Positions 24,755 through 40,577 of a stretch of DNA of 64,000 nucleotides are shown here, piece by piece (the stretch's first letter is position 1; every line of letters begins with the position of its first letter). The notes beneath the pieces are model-generated. The model saw only the letters and a list, made by a program, of their open reading frames with translations. It did no database searches and was not told the origin of the DNA. A program made the translations under genes and the position numbers. Source of the stretch: Oscheius sp. JU75 (lineage: Eukaryota > Nematoda > Chromadorea > Rhabditida > Rhabditidae); NCBI GenBank assembly GCA_037178855.1, contig JASJZC010000005.1:3720001-3784000 (forward strand), written 5' to 3'.

Positions 24755-26049
24755 CTACTTTCTGCGGTTAGAACTTCCGGACATAATCATAGCCATGCGA
24801 ATGAAGATATTAATGCTGAAAATGATTGATTTGATAAGTATTTTGAATCAAACATACATATCCATGTACAGACCCAATTGGGCATTGATAGGGTCGTAGG
24901 TGGGAAGTCCATACATGTGGCTGTTGATCGGATGAAGTTCGGCCTTCTTCACGAGACGCTGTGTCTGAAATATCAAAGTAACATCGAAAAAATGTCTAAA
25001 ACTAACGTCGTACATCAAAAAAGCGGAGAACAAAATCAATCCACCATACATGACAATCGAAGCAAGACCTTAATTAGGTATCAATTAACGAGGAAGCTGA
25101 AGATAACTCACTAGCTCCTAGAGCGCTGCCGGGAGGCAAAAAGAACGTTCCAATATTGGCCACGAACACCACACCCAGGCCCATAGCGAGGGGTCCGGAC
25201 ATGAGAAGGAACTTCTCGGAAGGAGCTGTGATAGCAATTGCAGAAAGACCGGAAATCAGTCCGGCAGTATACCATGCGGCCCTCACAAGTACGGGTCCAC
25301 CGAGCATACACAGAGGAGCCAGAACAGCACCGAGGGTTCCTGTACGTACATTAAAAACAATAGAGAAGGAACATACCACAATGGAGCAGCCATGCAGCAT
25401 GCTTTACTAGACCTTGTTCATAGTTGATCGAGCGACAAAGCATCCCGGTTCCTACTACAGCAGCCATAGTTCCCATCAGAGCCTAAATGATTGAATCAAA
25501 AACGGGATTAAAAAAAAACTAACAAGAAATCCACCTCCAGCAGTAAAACGCATAATTGTAGGATTTCTGCTGGCAGCTACACCAGATGCGGCAGTAACAG
25601 CCAGACTTCCAGCAAGATAGGCATAGCTACTGGAGATACGTTCCTTCACATAATTGGGCCACAATCTGAAAAAAAGACTTTTCAAGGGAACGAAAAGAAC
25701 GAACGTGCTGTTTTGAATAATAGAGTTATCCTTAGTGGCAAGGCCATAATATGCCAACAAACCGATACCAAAAGCGGCACTTCCAGCGAGAGCATATGTT
25801 CCATAGATGAATGGTTTACCAGTAGTGGGTCCCAGAAGCCTCTCTTTCAGAGTTGGGCCAGCACGAACTCCGAAGCCCTAAAAGATTATTTTTCAAAGAA
25901 AGACAGAAACTTACAGAGTTCTCAGCGAATTTGAAGCCACCAGACGTATTTCCTCCGAATCGGGCAGCCTTTTGGGAGCTGGTCTGTATGAATCGGATAG
26001 AAACGGGACTGACAAGACGAGGAATGTCCAAGGCAAATCGCGAAAGCAT
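24755..26049 (-). CDS. GHITM: Growth hormone-inducible transmembrane protein (inner mitochondrial TMBIM5)
   Basis: Bax-inhibitor-1 family protein of the mitochondrial inner membrane, linked to cristae structure and cation/proton exchange. The N-terminus MLSRFALDIPRLVSPVSIRFIQTSS is basic, Ser-rich and lacks acidic residues, as expected for a mitochondrial presequence. Seven or eight hydrophobic segments follow, including FIYGTYALAGSAAFGIGLLA, ALMGTMAAVVGTGMLC, MSGPLAMGLGVVFVANIG and LASIVMYGGLILFSAFLMYD. The loop TQRLVKKAELHP and the final NIFIRMAMIMSG are typical of GHITM. At least six short introns interrupt it. Confidence 0.88.
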
Positions 26050-26205
26050 TATGCTGGAAGAAAAATGATAAGAATGACAGAAAACAGAGAAAACGGTGAG
26101 AATGACATTGCATCAACATAGCTGTTTCGAAAGAAGGATTTGAACATGCGACCAGGGTCGGCAGCGGACCGGGTTCGGCCCTATTGGACCCGGACTTGCC
26201 GGGGG

Positions 26206-26324
26206 CAGGGGTGGACCCAAAAAATGATGGGTACCGAAATGAAGTGGTACTATAGCGCAATCTAAATCTTATTAAAAGGAGTATTGTGGTATGATCAAAT
26301 GCATATTTTTTCACTCCACCCCTG
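26206..26324. mobile_element. 119-bp MITE-like element with terminal inverted repeats
   Basis: The left end reads CAGGGGTGGAcccAAAAAAT and the right end is its inverse complement with three internal mismatches (CAGGGGTGGAgtgAAAAAAT read from the other strand). The interior is A/T-rich and non-coding. The CAGGGGTGG terminus resembles hAT-superfamily ends. An 8-bp target-site duplication is not visible in the flanks, so the class is unproven. A GC-rich 8-bp imperfect palindrome (ccgggttc...ggacccgg, about 26169-26193) lies just to the left. Confidence 0.5.
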
Positions 26325-26845
26325 CATGTGACGTCATTTCGAAAAACAAATTGGCAATGGGGCAACATTGCTCCCCGTCTCATACAACCGGTAAAATAGC
26401 AAATGTACCCCAAAAGAGAAAACATTTATTCTCAGAAGACTATTGTTTTCCACCACCGAGACAAACTGGTGGTTTAGGCACAGACTGATTCGACCAATCA
26501 CTAGAACTAGAGCTTGTAGAAATCCGAAGTGCGTGAACCGAAGAGTTAAGTTCTTCAGCGAGACATTCATTTACGAGGCGATGGCATTGCAGCACAGAAC
26601 ACCCTTCAAAACTGGACGAGACTATTCGCACAAAAAAATGACGTTCGGAGCCTTTCGGAACACTGTGCAGATGGCTTTCGCAGTTAACTTCGAGGTGAAC
26701 AGGCTAAAAGACATGGCGTATTGAAAATTTTTTAGAGTAACTAACATGAAAACGGTGTTGCAACTTCTCAAAAATCGTTTTTCCAACAGGTCCCAAACGT
26801 GCTGCCATCGAAAAAAAAAAAGCTAAGAATTCTGCGATTGGACTA
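26325..26845. other. Intergenic region with no supported gene
   Basis: About 520 bases between the inverted-repeat element and the RPL15 end. One plus-strand ORF of 93 codons (26443-26724) is open but basic and low in recognisable structure, with no splice or signal context. It may be a decayed insertion or chance. Confidence 0.35.
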
Positions 26846-26958
26846 GTAAAACCGGGACTTATTACAACCAAGAAGAAAAATGAGAAAAATTATGAACAAC
26901 CTTATTATTTCGGCGAGCGTAACAAGGAACGAACCAAAACAATAAGAAACAAATAGGC

Positions 26959-27721
26959 TTAACGGAGACGATGGAAGACGACCGTATTTTTTTCGGAGCC
27001 AGTTCTTCTTCTGACTTCCTCCTCTGGTGGCAGCAAATCGCCATCCCTTGCCGAGGCCACGAGACTTCTTTCCAGCGGAAGTGAGTCCACGGAGCTCGCG
27101 GTGCTTGTGCACTGGCTTGGTGATCCATTGGGTGTCAGGATTTCTACGAATGGCCTTGTGGTTGGGATCGATCAGAATGACTTCGTAGAACTTGTAGGTA
27201 GAGTCCTCTCCAACCCAGTAAGAGTTCAGAACACGGAGAGATCCAAGACGACGTCCAGCACGCTCCTGAAAGATAACATATATCCTCGTAATTAACATCG
27301 CTATTAATCGCAAAGTACATGAACAGATTTTTGCTTAACAAGCGATCTTTTGGCAGTCACTCGGAAACTAACCTCGGCGACGGCCTGCTTGCTTCTGGCG
27401 TACTTCAACTCGTTAACTCCGTGAGTCTTCGGCTTTCCGTAGGTTTGTCCCTTAGTGACCGGGCGCTTGCGGTTACCGCGGCGGACACGAACACGGTAGA
27501 TCACATATCCTGAATCAATAATAAGATAACGTTTATGAAAAATGCATACCTTGCTTGGCACGGTAGCCCATACGGCGAGCCTTTTCAGGGCGTGTAGGAC
27601 GAGTAACCCTGTGAACAGCAGACAGCTGTCTGTACTGCCAAGTACGGACACGGAGGATGTAGCGCATCACGTCGGACTGCTTCTTGCGCCATATTTCCTG
27701 CATGTACTTGTACGCACCCAT
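26959..27721 (-). CDS. RPL15: 60S ribosomal protein L15 (eL15), apparent frameshift at the C-terminus
   Basis: Structural protein of the large cytosolic ribosomal subunit. The start [20 protein letters not shown] is nearly invariant. [38 protein letters not shown] and [19 protein letters not shown] follow, split by two introns. The conserved ending (Trp-Leu-Arg-Lys-Asn-Thr...His-Arg-Leu-Arg-stop at 26959-26961) appears only if one base of the T7 run at 26986-26992 is ignored. As written, the frame runs on about 40 codons into a hydrophobic non-family tail. An upstream AG (AGAAC before the ATG) suggests a 5' splice or trans-splice site. Confidence 0.95.
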
Positions 27722-28110
27722 GTTCTGAAAAAAAAAAGCTTTATGAAATGAGCAAAAGGTGGTCGAGATAAAGAATTTCAAGAGTTTCACATAGAAATTT
27801 CCAGTAAACGAGAGGATCCTTTCAAATTTGAATCCAAAATATGCAATTCTCTTCGATTCCCGGTAAAAGAAAGACTTGCAAACGCAAGAAAGCATAGAAA
27901 AATGAAAAAAGAGGACAGAGAAATTTGGGATTTCGTCGATTTGTTAAAGGTTGGGTACCCATCTGCCGGTTAATACGGTAGATGCGTGTCAAGACCCATG
28001 CTGGAATATAGCGCGCGAATACCGCAAAATTTAAACGCCGGAATTTTCCATTTTTTATGGGATAATGTGGATGTTTGGAAAAATACTTTATAGGTATTAT
28101 TCCTGAGTCT
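27722..28110. other. RPL15 upstream region
   Basis: About 390 bases upstream of the RPL15 ATG and downstream of the MSP-domain locus. It begins with a polypyrimidine tract in the minus-strand sense, as expected for a ribosomal protein gene leader. I see no ORF with support. Confidence 0.4.
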
Positions 28111-28497
28111 TCATAACGGGTTCCAAGTAGTCAAGGTGAAATTTTCCACACCGTCAGTAGTTGCCTGTTTATTGCGTGCATCCTTTTTCTTAGCCCATTG
28201 GGAACCATCTCGAGAGACTCTTTTATGCTCCAAAACAGACTTCCGAGACTTCTCAATGCCAACTTTCTGCTTCTTAGGACGAACGAGTGCCTCCCAAGGC
28301 TTGCTGACAACTTCTCAAACTGACTTTCTTTCGGGACGGTTCCAGTACTTCGGGAGCTTTTCGGATATATTCGGAATGTGCTTGGCCTTGGTCCCCTGTT
28401 TTTCCATCCGTTTGCTTGCAGACTTTTCAGGTCGCTCTAATGAACGATCTAAAGACTTTTCCATAGATTTCTCCAGTGTTCTACTAATGTCTTCCCT
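28111..28497 (-). pseudogene. Lys-rich frame continuing past the MSP-gene stop, broken by stops
   Basis: Directly after the TAA of the MSP-domain gene (28498-28500), the same frame stays open for 53 codons (REDISRTLEKSMEKSLDRSL...), meets a TGA, then stays open again for about 70 codons to another TGA at 28111-28113. Both segments are Lys/Arg/Ser-rich like the tail before the stop. This looks like a once longer C-terminal tail with two nonsense mutations, or a readthrough extension. Coding potential of such basic repeats is easily overestimated by eye. Confidence 0.35.
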
Positions 28498-29437
28498 TTA
28501 TTTATCTTTCGGGGGCTTGTCTTTATTCATCTTCTTCCGTTCTTCGGCAATTTGCTTCTCTTGAACAACGGGTCCCCATTTTCCTCGTTTCTTCTTCTTC
28601 ACGTCTGTCTTCGGCTTTGCAATGTCGAGTGGTCTGGCAAGAACAATTAGAGCTGACATGAATGCATTTACCTGACTGCTTCTTTTACGGCGTCTGTCGT
28701 TTTATTGAAATCTTTTCCGGTCTTCGTATTCCAAGTGCGCCATCCAGGAGCCCGCTTATGCAGTCTCGCATTATCTGAAGACTAAAGTATCTGGAAAGGA
28801 CGGTGAGTCTACCATCAGCCTTATTTGGAGCTGCCGTGTATTCGAGACAAATTCTTATCTTTTTATAGCTCTTCTCCGAATGAAAGTAGGCAGCTGGTGG
28901 ATTACTGAAGCTGTGAGCCACGGTCATCAGAATGTGGAGACTTTGGTCTGAAGGGTTAATTTGATGTATTCGAACCAAACCACATGTTGAAGTAGAGAGT
29001 GGCATGGTCCGGATACAACCAAAGGGTCTTCGGTAAACCACGATTCCAGCAATGTTATCCAGTTGCCGGTTGGAGAAGCCATGCAGGCAACGGCCAGGGA
29101 TGATACTGTACTTTTGATCGACGAAATAGATAAAATTGTCGGTTGTGAGAATTTTGAATGCGACGGGAAACTCGCTGAGATTGACGATGTTGTAAGCATT
29201 GGAGATCGGTGGTCTCTGCTCCTACAAAGACTGAATTAACCCTACTCTTTCAATACCTGATGTCCAAATTTCATGTCATTTCGGCTGATTGAGACGAGGA
29301 TAGGAGGCTCGACGAGTTCAAGATCAGGGTCATGATTAGTCCAAATGTACTGATCGTTGGAAGAATAGGAGAGTAGCGTCCAAATTCTTCGACATCGAGA
29401 AAACTTCCAAGTGGCACGAATATTGGGAGAACAATAA
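28498..29437 (-). CDS. MSP-domain protein with basic C-terminal tail
   Basis: The MSP/VAP-type immunoglobulin-like fold is readable across at least five exons. ELVEPPILVSISRNDMKFG is strand A. SNAYNIVNLSEFPVAFKILT matches the core 'I.N.S...VAFKIKT' of the domain. QKYSIIPG follows, then LHILMTVAHS and IRICLEYTA, the final strand. A Trp-rich linker (APGWRTWNTKTGKDF) leads to a Lys-rich tail ending KPPKDK at 28498. No in-frame ATG is visible near the 5' side, so the first exon is missing or the start lies at an unrecognised exon. It begins about 130 bp downstream of the MRP stop on the same strand. Role unknown: related domains tether membranes (VAP) or form sperm cytoskeleton (nematode MSP). 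Confidence 0.5.
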
Positions 29438-29565
29438 AACTTTATTACTTTAAAACGGATAAAACAAAAATATCAAAGCGAGAAGTTGTACAATTATGAC
29501 CCATTACATATGATGCAAAAATTAGAAGTGCAAAACGACAAAGAATATAAAATATAGCGAATAGA

Positions 29566-35312
<5,747 letters not shown>

Positions 35313-36179
35313 ATTTACAGAAGGATAGTTACAGGCACATACACTGAAAACGACTCGTAAAATACGACTATTCCTGGAAAAAAGAAAAGAAAGAAGAAGA
35401 AAACAGACGAGCGGACAATTATATGGCATTTTCCCGCCCAAAATGAAAACGTGTGCGCGGGGATTCGGATGTCAAAGGCTATACCGGAAAAAAACCCTCA
35501 GAAATTCATTGAAAGGTAATAACTTGCTCGCTTCCCCTTTAGTAGAACACTCTAGATTCGGGTACAAACGACATTTGCTGTGAGAAAGACTTGCACATAA
35601 ATAGGAATGCGCTGCCATGAACCAGAGAGCATACAGTATTCAGAACACTGCAGTACCTCTATGTGCATCGAGTCATGCTCTGCTACATTTTGAAGAAGCA
35701 CAGAGAGCGGCACAGCCTCCTGCTCGAGGTGAACGGTAACAAAGACAAGTACAACCGCTTCGTCGAGAACTACAACATGGTCACCGATACCATGTAGAGA
35801 AACTACAATAGACATCGACCAAAGTCTTCTTTTTTTTCTTCTTTACATTCGTTTGGTTTGCAGACAGAATTTAGATATGCAAAACTATCGGCATCAGCTT
35901 GTGGATTCTCTTGTGGATAACTGCTTCTTCACTATGGCGGATGCCGGCAAAGTAGAGTCCAGTTCGCTCCCAGAGCATGACAAAGGATGTCTGTAATGAA
36001 TCGATTACCCGATGCGAGCTGTAACTTAACTTAAAGAAAAATCGGATTTTAACGGAGAGAGCATCACACCATGATTCCTTCCTGCGATTCTAGTTTACAG
36101 TCCATATTTTCAAGCGAAGAACATTGAGAAAACATTTATTCAGACTGGAATTTCATAGCAAACTGCAAATATCCTATAA
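35313..36179. other. Intergenic region between MCMBP and MRP
   Basis: About 870 bases between two minus-strand genes. A 58-codon plus-strand open frame at 35621-35797 is listed separately. The rest shows no recognisable gene, repeat or RNA. Confidence 0.4.
35621..35797 (+). CDS. Unrecognised short open frame, possible exon or gene fragment
   Basis: A 58-codon frame ending at TAG 35795-35797, with composition like real protein: LQYLYVHRVMLCYILKKH, then LLLEVNGNKDKYNRFVENY. An acceptor-like agtattcag lies at about 35633-35641. No upstream exon or start codon is evident, and the flanks are non-coding. It could be the last exon of a small gene or a truncated copy of another gene. The antisense frame is also open. 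Confidence 0.25.
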   Translation, partial: TREHTVFRTLQYLYVHRVMLCYILKKHRERHSLLLEVNGNKDKYNRFVENYNMVTDTM

Positions 36180-38150
36180 TTAAGAGTTTTGCATAGACGA
36201 GAACATTCGCATTGCTTCGTTTCTGGAATTTTCCAGCGAAATTGCTATATTCCAGTGCTTATCAGTTACGAACGAATCTCCTTCAGAAGCTGCGAATATT
36301 CTGGAAAACGATATATCCAAGAACAAGAACTTGTAACCTGGAAAGGATAAGTGTCTCGTTCAGGAAATCGGCCTTGTCTATATTCTTGTCCAACTTCTTC
36401 GCGATTTCAATGAAGCTTTCGTTGATCATCTGAGTATGGGGTGGGCAAAAAAAAGTCTTCTCACTTTGGTAGTCTCGGCCGTAATGCTTATGTTTCTGAG
36501 ATTACTTCGAACACACTGAATGTATTTTCTAGCAATAGTCAATGCAGTGGATTCGTTGAGAGGCGGCACATCAGCTCCAGTGACATTGGGCACGAAAGGA
36601 ACAGTGAAGGGAGTCTGAAACGTAAATTACGGAGAATTGACGTTTCTCTACCTTGAGAATTCGGGAAGTTTTGCCTTTGGACAAGATCAGAATTGGGTAG
36701 TCAACATCAAAAGGGAGCTTGTAGAAGCCGTAATCGTAGTTGATACGTTGCTCAAGAATAAGCTGCTCAAGCGTTTTCAAGTTCGTTTCCGCTGCAAGTA
36801 GAAGTTTACAAAGTTTAAAAATGTAGGAACCATGTTTAGAGACTGGGAAGGATCCTTCCGGCAGTTTTGTCTCATCAATGACAACGAGGGTACCACTGGC
36901 TAATTGCAACTCTCCTTGGACCAGGCGATCAGTGTCGTAGTCTTTAAACGAGGCAAAAGCTGCTGTCGAAAGGAAGTCCGGAGACAATTCAAGAGTTTTG
37001 ACCTAAATCTGTTCTTAGAATCAGTAAACGGCAAAACATACTGTCGGAAGAACCTTTTTGAGGAAAGAAATGATCGGAGCAGAGTCGGATACTCCTTGAA
37101 CATTCACAGGAATGGAGCAGATAGGCATACCACCGGGACGGGAATATCTGAACAATTTTTTGCTGGAACAAAAGAACAAGTCACGTTGAAGATAGAATGT
37201 TGGCCAGCAAGAATGAGGCGGAGGAAGAGTCTCCGAGAATGTGCTCCAGATTCTTCTGTAGAACAACTAAGGTACAATGCATGTCGTTTTTGGAGAGATT
37301 GAAGCCTTTTGCGAGATCGTTAGGCGTAACCAACGAGTACTTGATAACATGTAGAACTGCGGCGTTTCTGAAATCTCTGCGTAACGAAAAAAGTAAAATC
37401 CTAGCTCACCTGTCATCACTTTTCTCATTGGTTAGCAAGCCATAAATATCAACGACTTGATTCGGCTTCAGGTTTTCGGCAGCGTCACCGTAAAACTAAG
37501 CTATTGTGTTTTGGAAATATATATGGGGACAAACCTTGGACAGGAGCTGAATAGGCTGCGCTTCGTCGGTTTTTCTTGATTTCTTTGCCGAAGAGATGTC
37601 ATTGACTTCGAACTCGTCGACATACCAATCAGAGGCACCGGGAACTTCAACTACACGGAAACAGTGGCGAGCAAGCAGCCTTCCGCTCTCCTCTTGAGCT
37701 TGAATGGTCTAAAAAACTTACTTCTGCTATTGTGAACTAACCAGAGTCTCGTCGAAATCATCGCGCAATAGGGGAGTAGTAAGGGAGGGGGAATCAGCTC
37801 TACGATAAGCGAAATGGACATATTCTGAGTTTATAATAATGAAAACCGAATGAATAAGAACAAACCAGCCTCGGCACCATTTTGAATCATTCCTCGCATT
37901 TTCACCAAGCCTGTTAAATGTGGAGCCGCATGAATCGATGAAAATGAGCTCTGAATCAAGTTTTGGATGAACAGTGCAAAGACAAACTTTGCATTTTTCA
38001 ATTGCATCAAACAGGTCGTCTAAAATAGCCACAGAATTTTCGGAATAGTGACTCGAATGCTCTGAAAAAAACATGTCAAAGAAGCATGCTCCGCACATTA
38101 CCGTTTAGCAGTGCATCGATTTTCTGCAGTACAAATTCTCTTTGATCCAT
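36180..38150 (-). CDS. MCMBP: Minichromosome maintenance complex-binding protein
   Basis: Nuclear protein that binds MCM2-7 and influences MCM complex stability and unloading from chromatin. From ATG 38150 the reading goes MDQREFVLQKIDALLN, then CFRVVEVPGASDWYV (the family's CVPVPGES.WV position) and LKPNQVVDIYGLL (NDILELYGIL position). LQLASGTLVVIDETKLPEGS follows, matching the family's LVIDET...G core, then INYDYGFYKLPFDVDYPILILS. The C-terminal helix NETLILSRIFAASEGDSFV precedes the stop at 36180-36182. Nine or so short introns. At first glance it can be mistaken for a DNA-repair protein; the VIDET and YDF.. segments decide it. Confidence 0.85.
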
Positions 38151-38647
38151 GATTTTCTGTAGTCGTTATAGGTTATGAAGAAAGGCAATCAAAATGAACA
38201 AAAAACGGAATGCAGCAAGTGAAAGTTTTGAATGCGGGAAATTTTCCCGCTCTTTCGAGCGGTCCACAAGTACATTTCGGTCAGCACGCCACGAGCACTT
38301 TTACGAAACAAGGATAGACAAAAACATGTTAACGATCTACCACTGCTTGCCGAAATAATACACTTAGCAAAAGCAAAAGAATATCCATATCTCTCACACA
38401 TGAAAACCGCAGTAAGTCATGATGCTGGAAAGTTACGATCATTGACGTATGGGGTTGGTGGAGTCTCTTGGAGTGGTATAGCAGAAGAATAGTGACGTCT
38501 CACCAGTCCAAACGGTAAGTTAACCGGAAAGCTTGCCATCAAGGAATGCGGTTTAGGCGTAACTTGTAATGTCCTGTCATCAGAACACATTTGTTCGAAA
38601 AGTTAGTCGACAGTTTGCTTTTCCAGCTATGACGGCTATGGGTTAGA
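38151..38647. promoter_or_regulatory. Divergent intergenic region, MCMBP / repeat membrane protein
   Basis: About 500 bases between two divergently oriented genes. A short plus-strand ORF (38232-38492) has no recognisable feature. It presumably holds both promoters; no motif stands out. Confidence 0.35.
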
Positions 38648-39496
38648 ATGTCTCAATTTGCCATCAACTGTCCATTTGTAGCTTCTACCGCCGGCCTGGT
38701 TATGCTCTCGAAGGCTGTCCTAATTTCGACTATCACTCACCTCCTAATCTGGCTTGCCTTCTGGCGTTTGGCATGTCTGATGAACCGCATGGAGGATGTC
38801 CACACGGGTCTCGAATACACCAACTACTATGTCGCTGCCAGCGAGATTTTGAACTCGGTGATGCGAAATTGTTCCGAGAAGGTCAAACTGGACGCAGATG
38901 TCAATGAGTTCGAGAAAAACTTTCTAGCCCAGTCGATTCTACATGTCCGAATACCGTACAAGAATGCGAAAATGGCCAGGATTTACAAGCCACAAGCGAA
39001 GTCAAAAGAGACGATGGTGGAGGAAAAGAAGGATGAAGAACCGGTTGACAAGTCTCATAAGAAAACAACAAAGAACAAGGCAAAGACTGTTGCTCCGGAG
39101 AAAGTATCGGACAAAGTGGAGAAGAAAAAGAGTGTCGAGAAGTTCCAGAAGTCGAATGATGGAGAGAAGAAAGCAGCTGCAAAGGATCCAAACTATGCCA
39201 CTTTGGACAAGTTGGATAACGCTCAAGTACTAGGTGAGAACAAGAAAAAGGAGAAGTTTAAAGTTCCTGCTCATGTGGCCAAAGTCGATGCAAAGGATCC
39301 GCAGTATGAAACACTGGCAGGAATTGGGAATGAACTTTTTGATGCAGAGCAGAAAGAAACGGAAAGCAAGAGCAAGACGCAGAAGCCCGAGAAGAAGAAA
39401 ATCAGGCAGCCGGGAAATGTCAAGAAGGTTGACTCTAAGGACCCGGAGTATGAGACGCTAGCTGACGTGAAAGACACCATCTTTAAGGAACAGTAA
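38648..39496 (+). CDS. Single-pass membrane protein with three KDPxYxTL repeats
   Basis: Intronless, 282 residues, unusual in this intron-rich window. Residues about 14-44 are strongly hydrophobic (STAGLVMLSKAVLISTITHL...), giving a signal anchor or one to two membrane spans. From about residue 110 the protein is a Lys/Glu-rich low-complexity tail. The tail carries three copies of a KDPxYxTL motif with tyrosines at 183, 220 and 268, each followed about 8-10 residues later by a small acidic/hydrophobic patch (GNELF, KDTIF in copies 2 and 3). From memory, uncharacterised nematode proteins carry similar DPxYxTLA repeats; this is not verified. The Tyr motifs resemble cytoplasmic sorting or phosphotyrosine sites. 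Function unknown. Confidence 0.7.
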   Translation: MSQFAINCPFVASTAGLVMLSKAVLISTITHLLIWLAFWRLACLMNRMEDVHTGLEYTNYYVAASEILNSVMRNCSEKVKLDADVNEFEKNFLAQSILHVRIPYKNAKMARIYKPQAKSKETMVEEKKDEEPVDKSHKKTTKNKAKTVAPEKVSDKVEKKKSVEKFQKSNDGEKKAAAKDPNYATLDKLDNAQVLGENKKKEKFKVPAHVAKVDAKDPQYETLAGIGNELFDAEQKETESKSKTQKPEKKKIRQPGNVKKVDSKDPEYETLADVKDTIFKEQ

Positions 39497-39549
39497 GATT
39501 CCTTACTATTAATAAAAATTTTCGAGAAGTTTTTATTTCTTCGTCTTCC

Positions 39550-39885
39550 TTGAGTGAGAAAACGGTAGCTAGTACTTCAAGGGATAAGCTTCGACCAGTC
39601 AACTCTTGTCAGAGACACAGGCTGAAATTGGGAAAATACGAAAAATACTGTTCGCTATTCGAAGAGGATTGTGATGAGCAGTTGAACCAGATCTTTTTGG
39701 TTATATTCGAAGTCAATTGTCTAAACAGAAAGGAGAGATCCAGCAAGTGCTCCGAAGTACCGACCAGTCTCCGCGGAAGTATCTACTGTGCTGCTCTTCA
39801 AAGAGGGGACGAGCTTGTTGTCGAAAAGATGAAACAAATGGACAAGATCGAGGATCATGAGACCCAAATGGCCCTTCTGATTTAA
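39550..39885 (+). pseudogene. Fragment resembling an M1 aminopeptidase C-terminal segment
   Basis: A 111-codon frame. Only KCSEVPTSLRGSIYCAALQRGD looks like a family: the helical C-terminal domain of M1 (ERAP1/aminopeptidase N type) enzymes has a VP.DLR..VYC.A...G phrase at this kind of position. No HExxH zinc motif or other catalytic part is present. The frame stops after MALLI. I take it as a truncated copy, but a small unrelated gene is possible. Confidence 0.3.
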
Positions 39886-39959
39886 GCTCCGGTCTGTTCG
39901 ATCAACCAGCATGTACTCTGGGAGCTGGTCGACAGTCTGCATCAGGACGACAGATTGTT

Positions 39960-40170
39960 TAGATTGCCGGACTGGGACGAAGACAATCGAAGATCGCTGC
40001 CAATCTTGCAAAAGTCGGAAGAGAAATGGCCCTCGCCTACATGCTGAATAAAGCTCAAACCTTGATCAAGACTCCCGGACACGTCTTTCCGAAAGAACTC
40101 ATCCAAGAACTCCTGAGAAATGTCAAGGACGAGGACTCGTTTCTAAAGGCTTGTAACCTCTCTTTCTAAA
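39960..40170 (+). other. Open frame downstream of the aminopeptidase-like fragment, unrecognised
   Basis: A frame reading IAGLGRRQSKIAANLAKVG... and then KTPGHVFPKELIQELLRNV ends at about 40169. It is helical in appearance. An intron-like segment (gtcgacag...tttag, about 39926-39960) lies between it and the previous fragment, so the two could be exons of one short or decayed gene. No family is recognised. Confidence 0.25.
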
Positions 40171-40577
40171 CTTTCCATTTGCAGCTGAAGATGTTTGTGC
40201 AGACCTGAGCTGACCAAATTCCCCGACGTCGCCAACGCTTTAAAGACGTCGGTTGCTGTCGTCGAGACAAGGATCGGACTGTGGAACTCGAAGAGAAGGC
40301 GAAAACTAGTCAGACTCGTCAGGAACACCACTACAAACATCGGAGCTATCTAGAGCAAACGGAATAAACTCCAGAACCGAAACTTCTTCCTATCTGCTCC
40401 TTCAAAAAATTAGTTTCCTATGTTCTGTTTTTTTTTCGAGTTCTTCCCACAGATGTTGTGAATACTGGGAAAGTTACTCTCCTTCTGTCGAGGCTACAGT
40501 TCACGAATTTTATTTAGAAGTAGTTAAAACCGTAGGAACTATAAGACGGAACATTGGGAATATAGACTGGTTCACCG

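Noticed and set aside
26120-26155. Minus-strand stretch resembling the T-arm and 3' end of a tRNA (gttcaaatcc).
   Set aside because: The flanking bases do not form the 5-bp T stem, and no D-arm, anticodon arm or acceptor partner can be found upstream.
28136-28564. Plus-strand ORF of 142 codons rich in Phe/Ser/Leu.
   Set aside because: It is the complement of the Lys-rich minus-strand frame behind the MSP-domain gene.
36180-38150. First impression of a Ku80-type DNA repair protein.
   Set aside because: The VVIDET, INYDYGFY and VVEVPGASDWYV segments match MCM-binding protein instead; no von Willebrand or Ku core motif is present.
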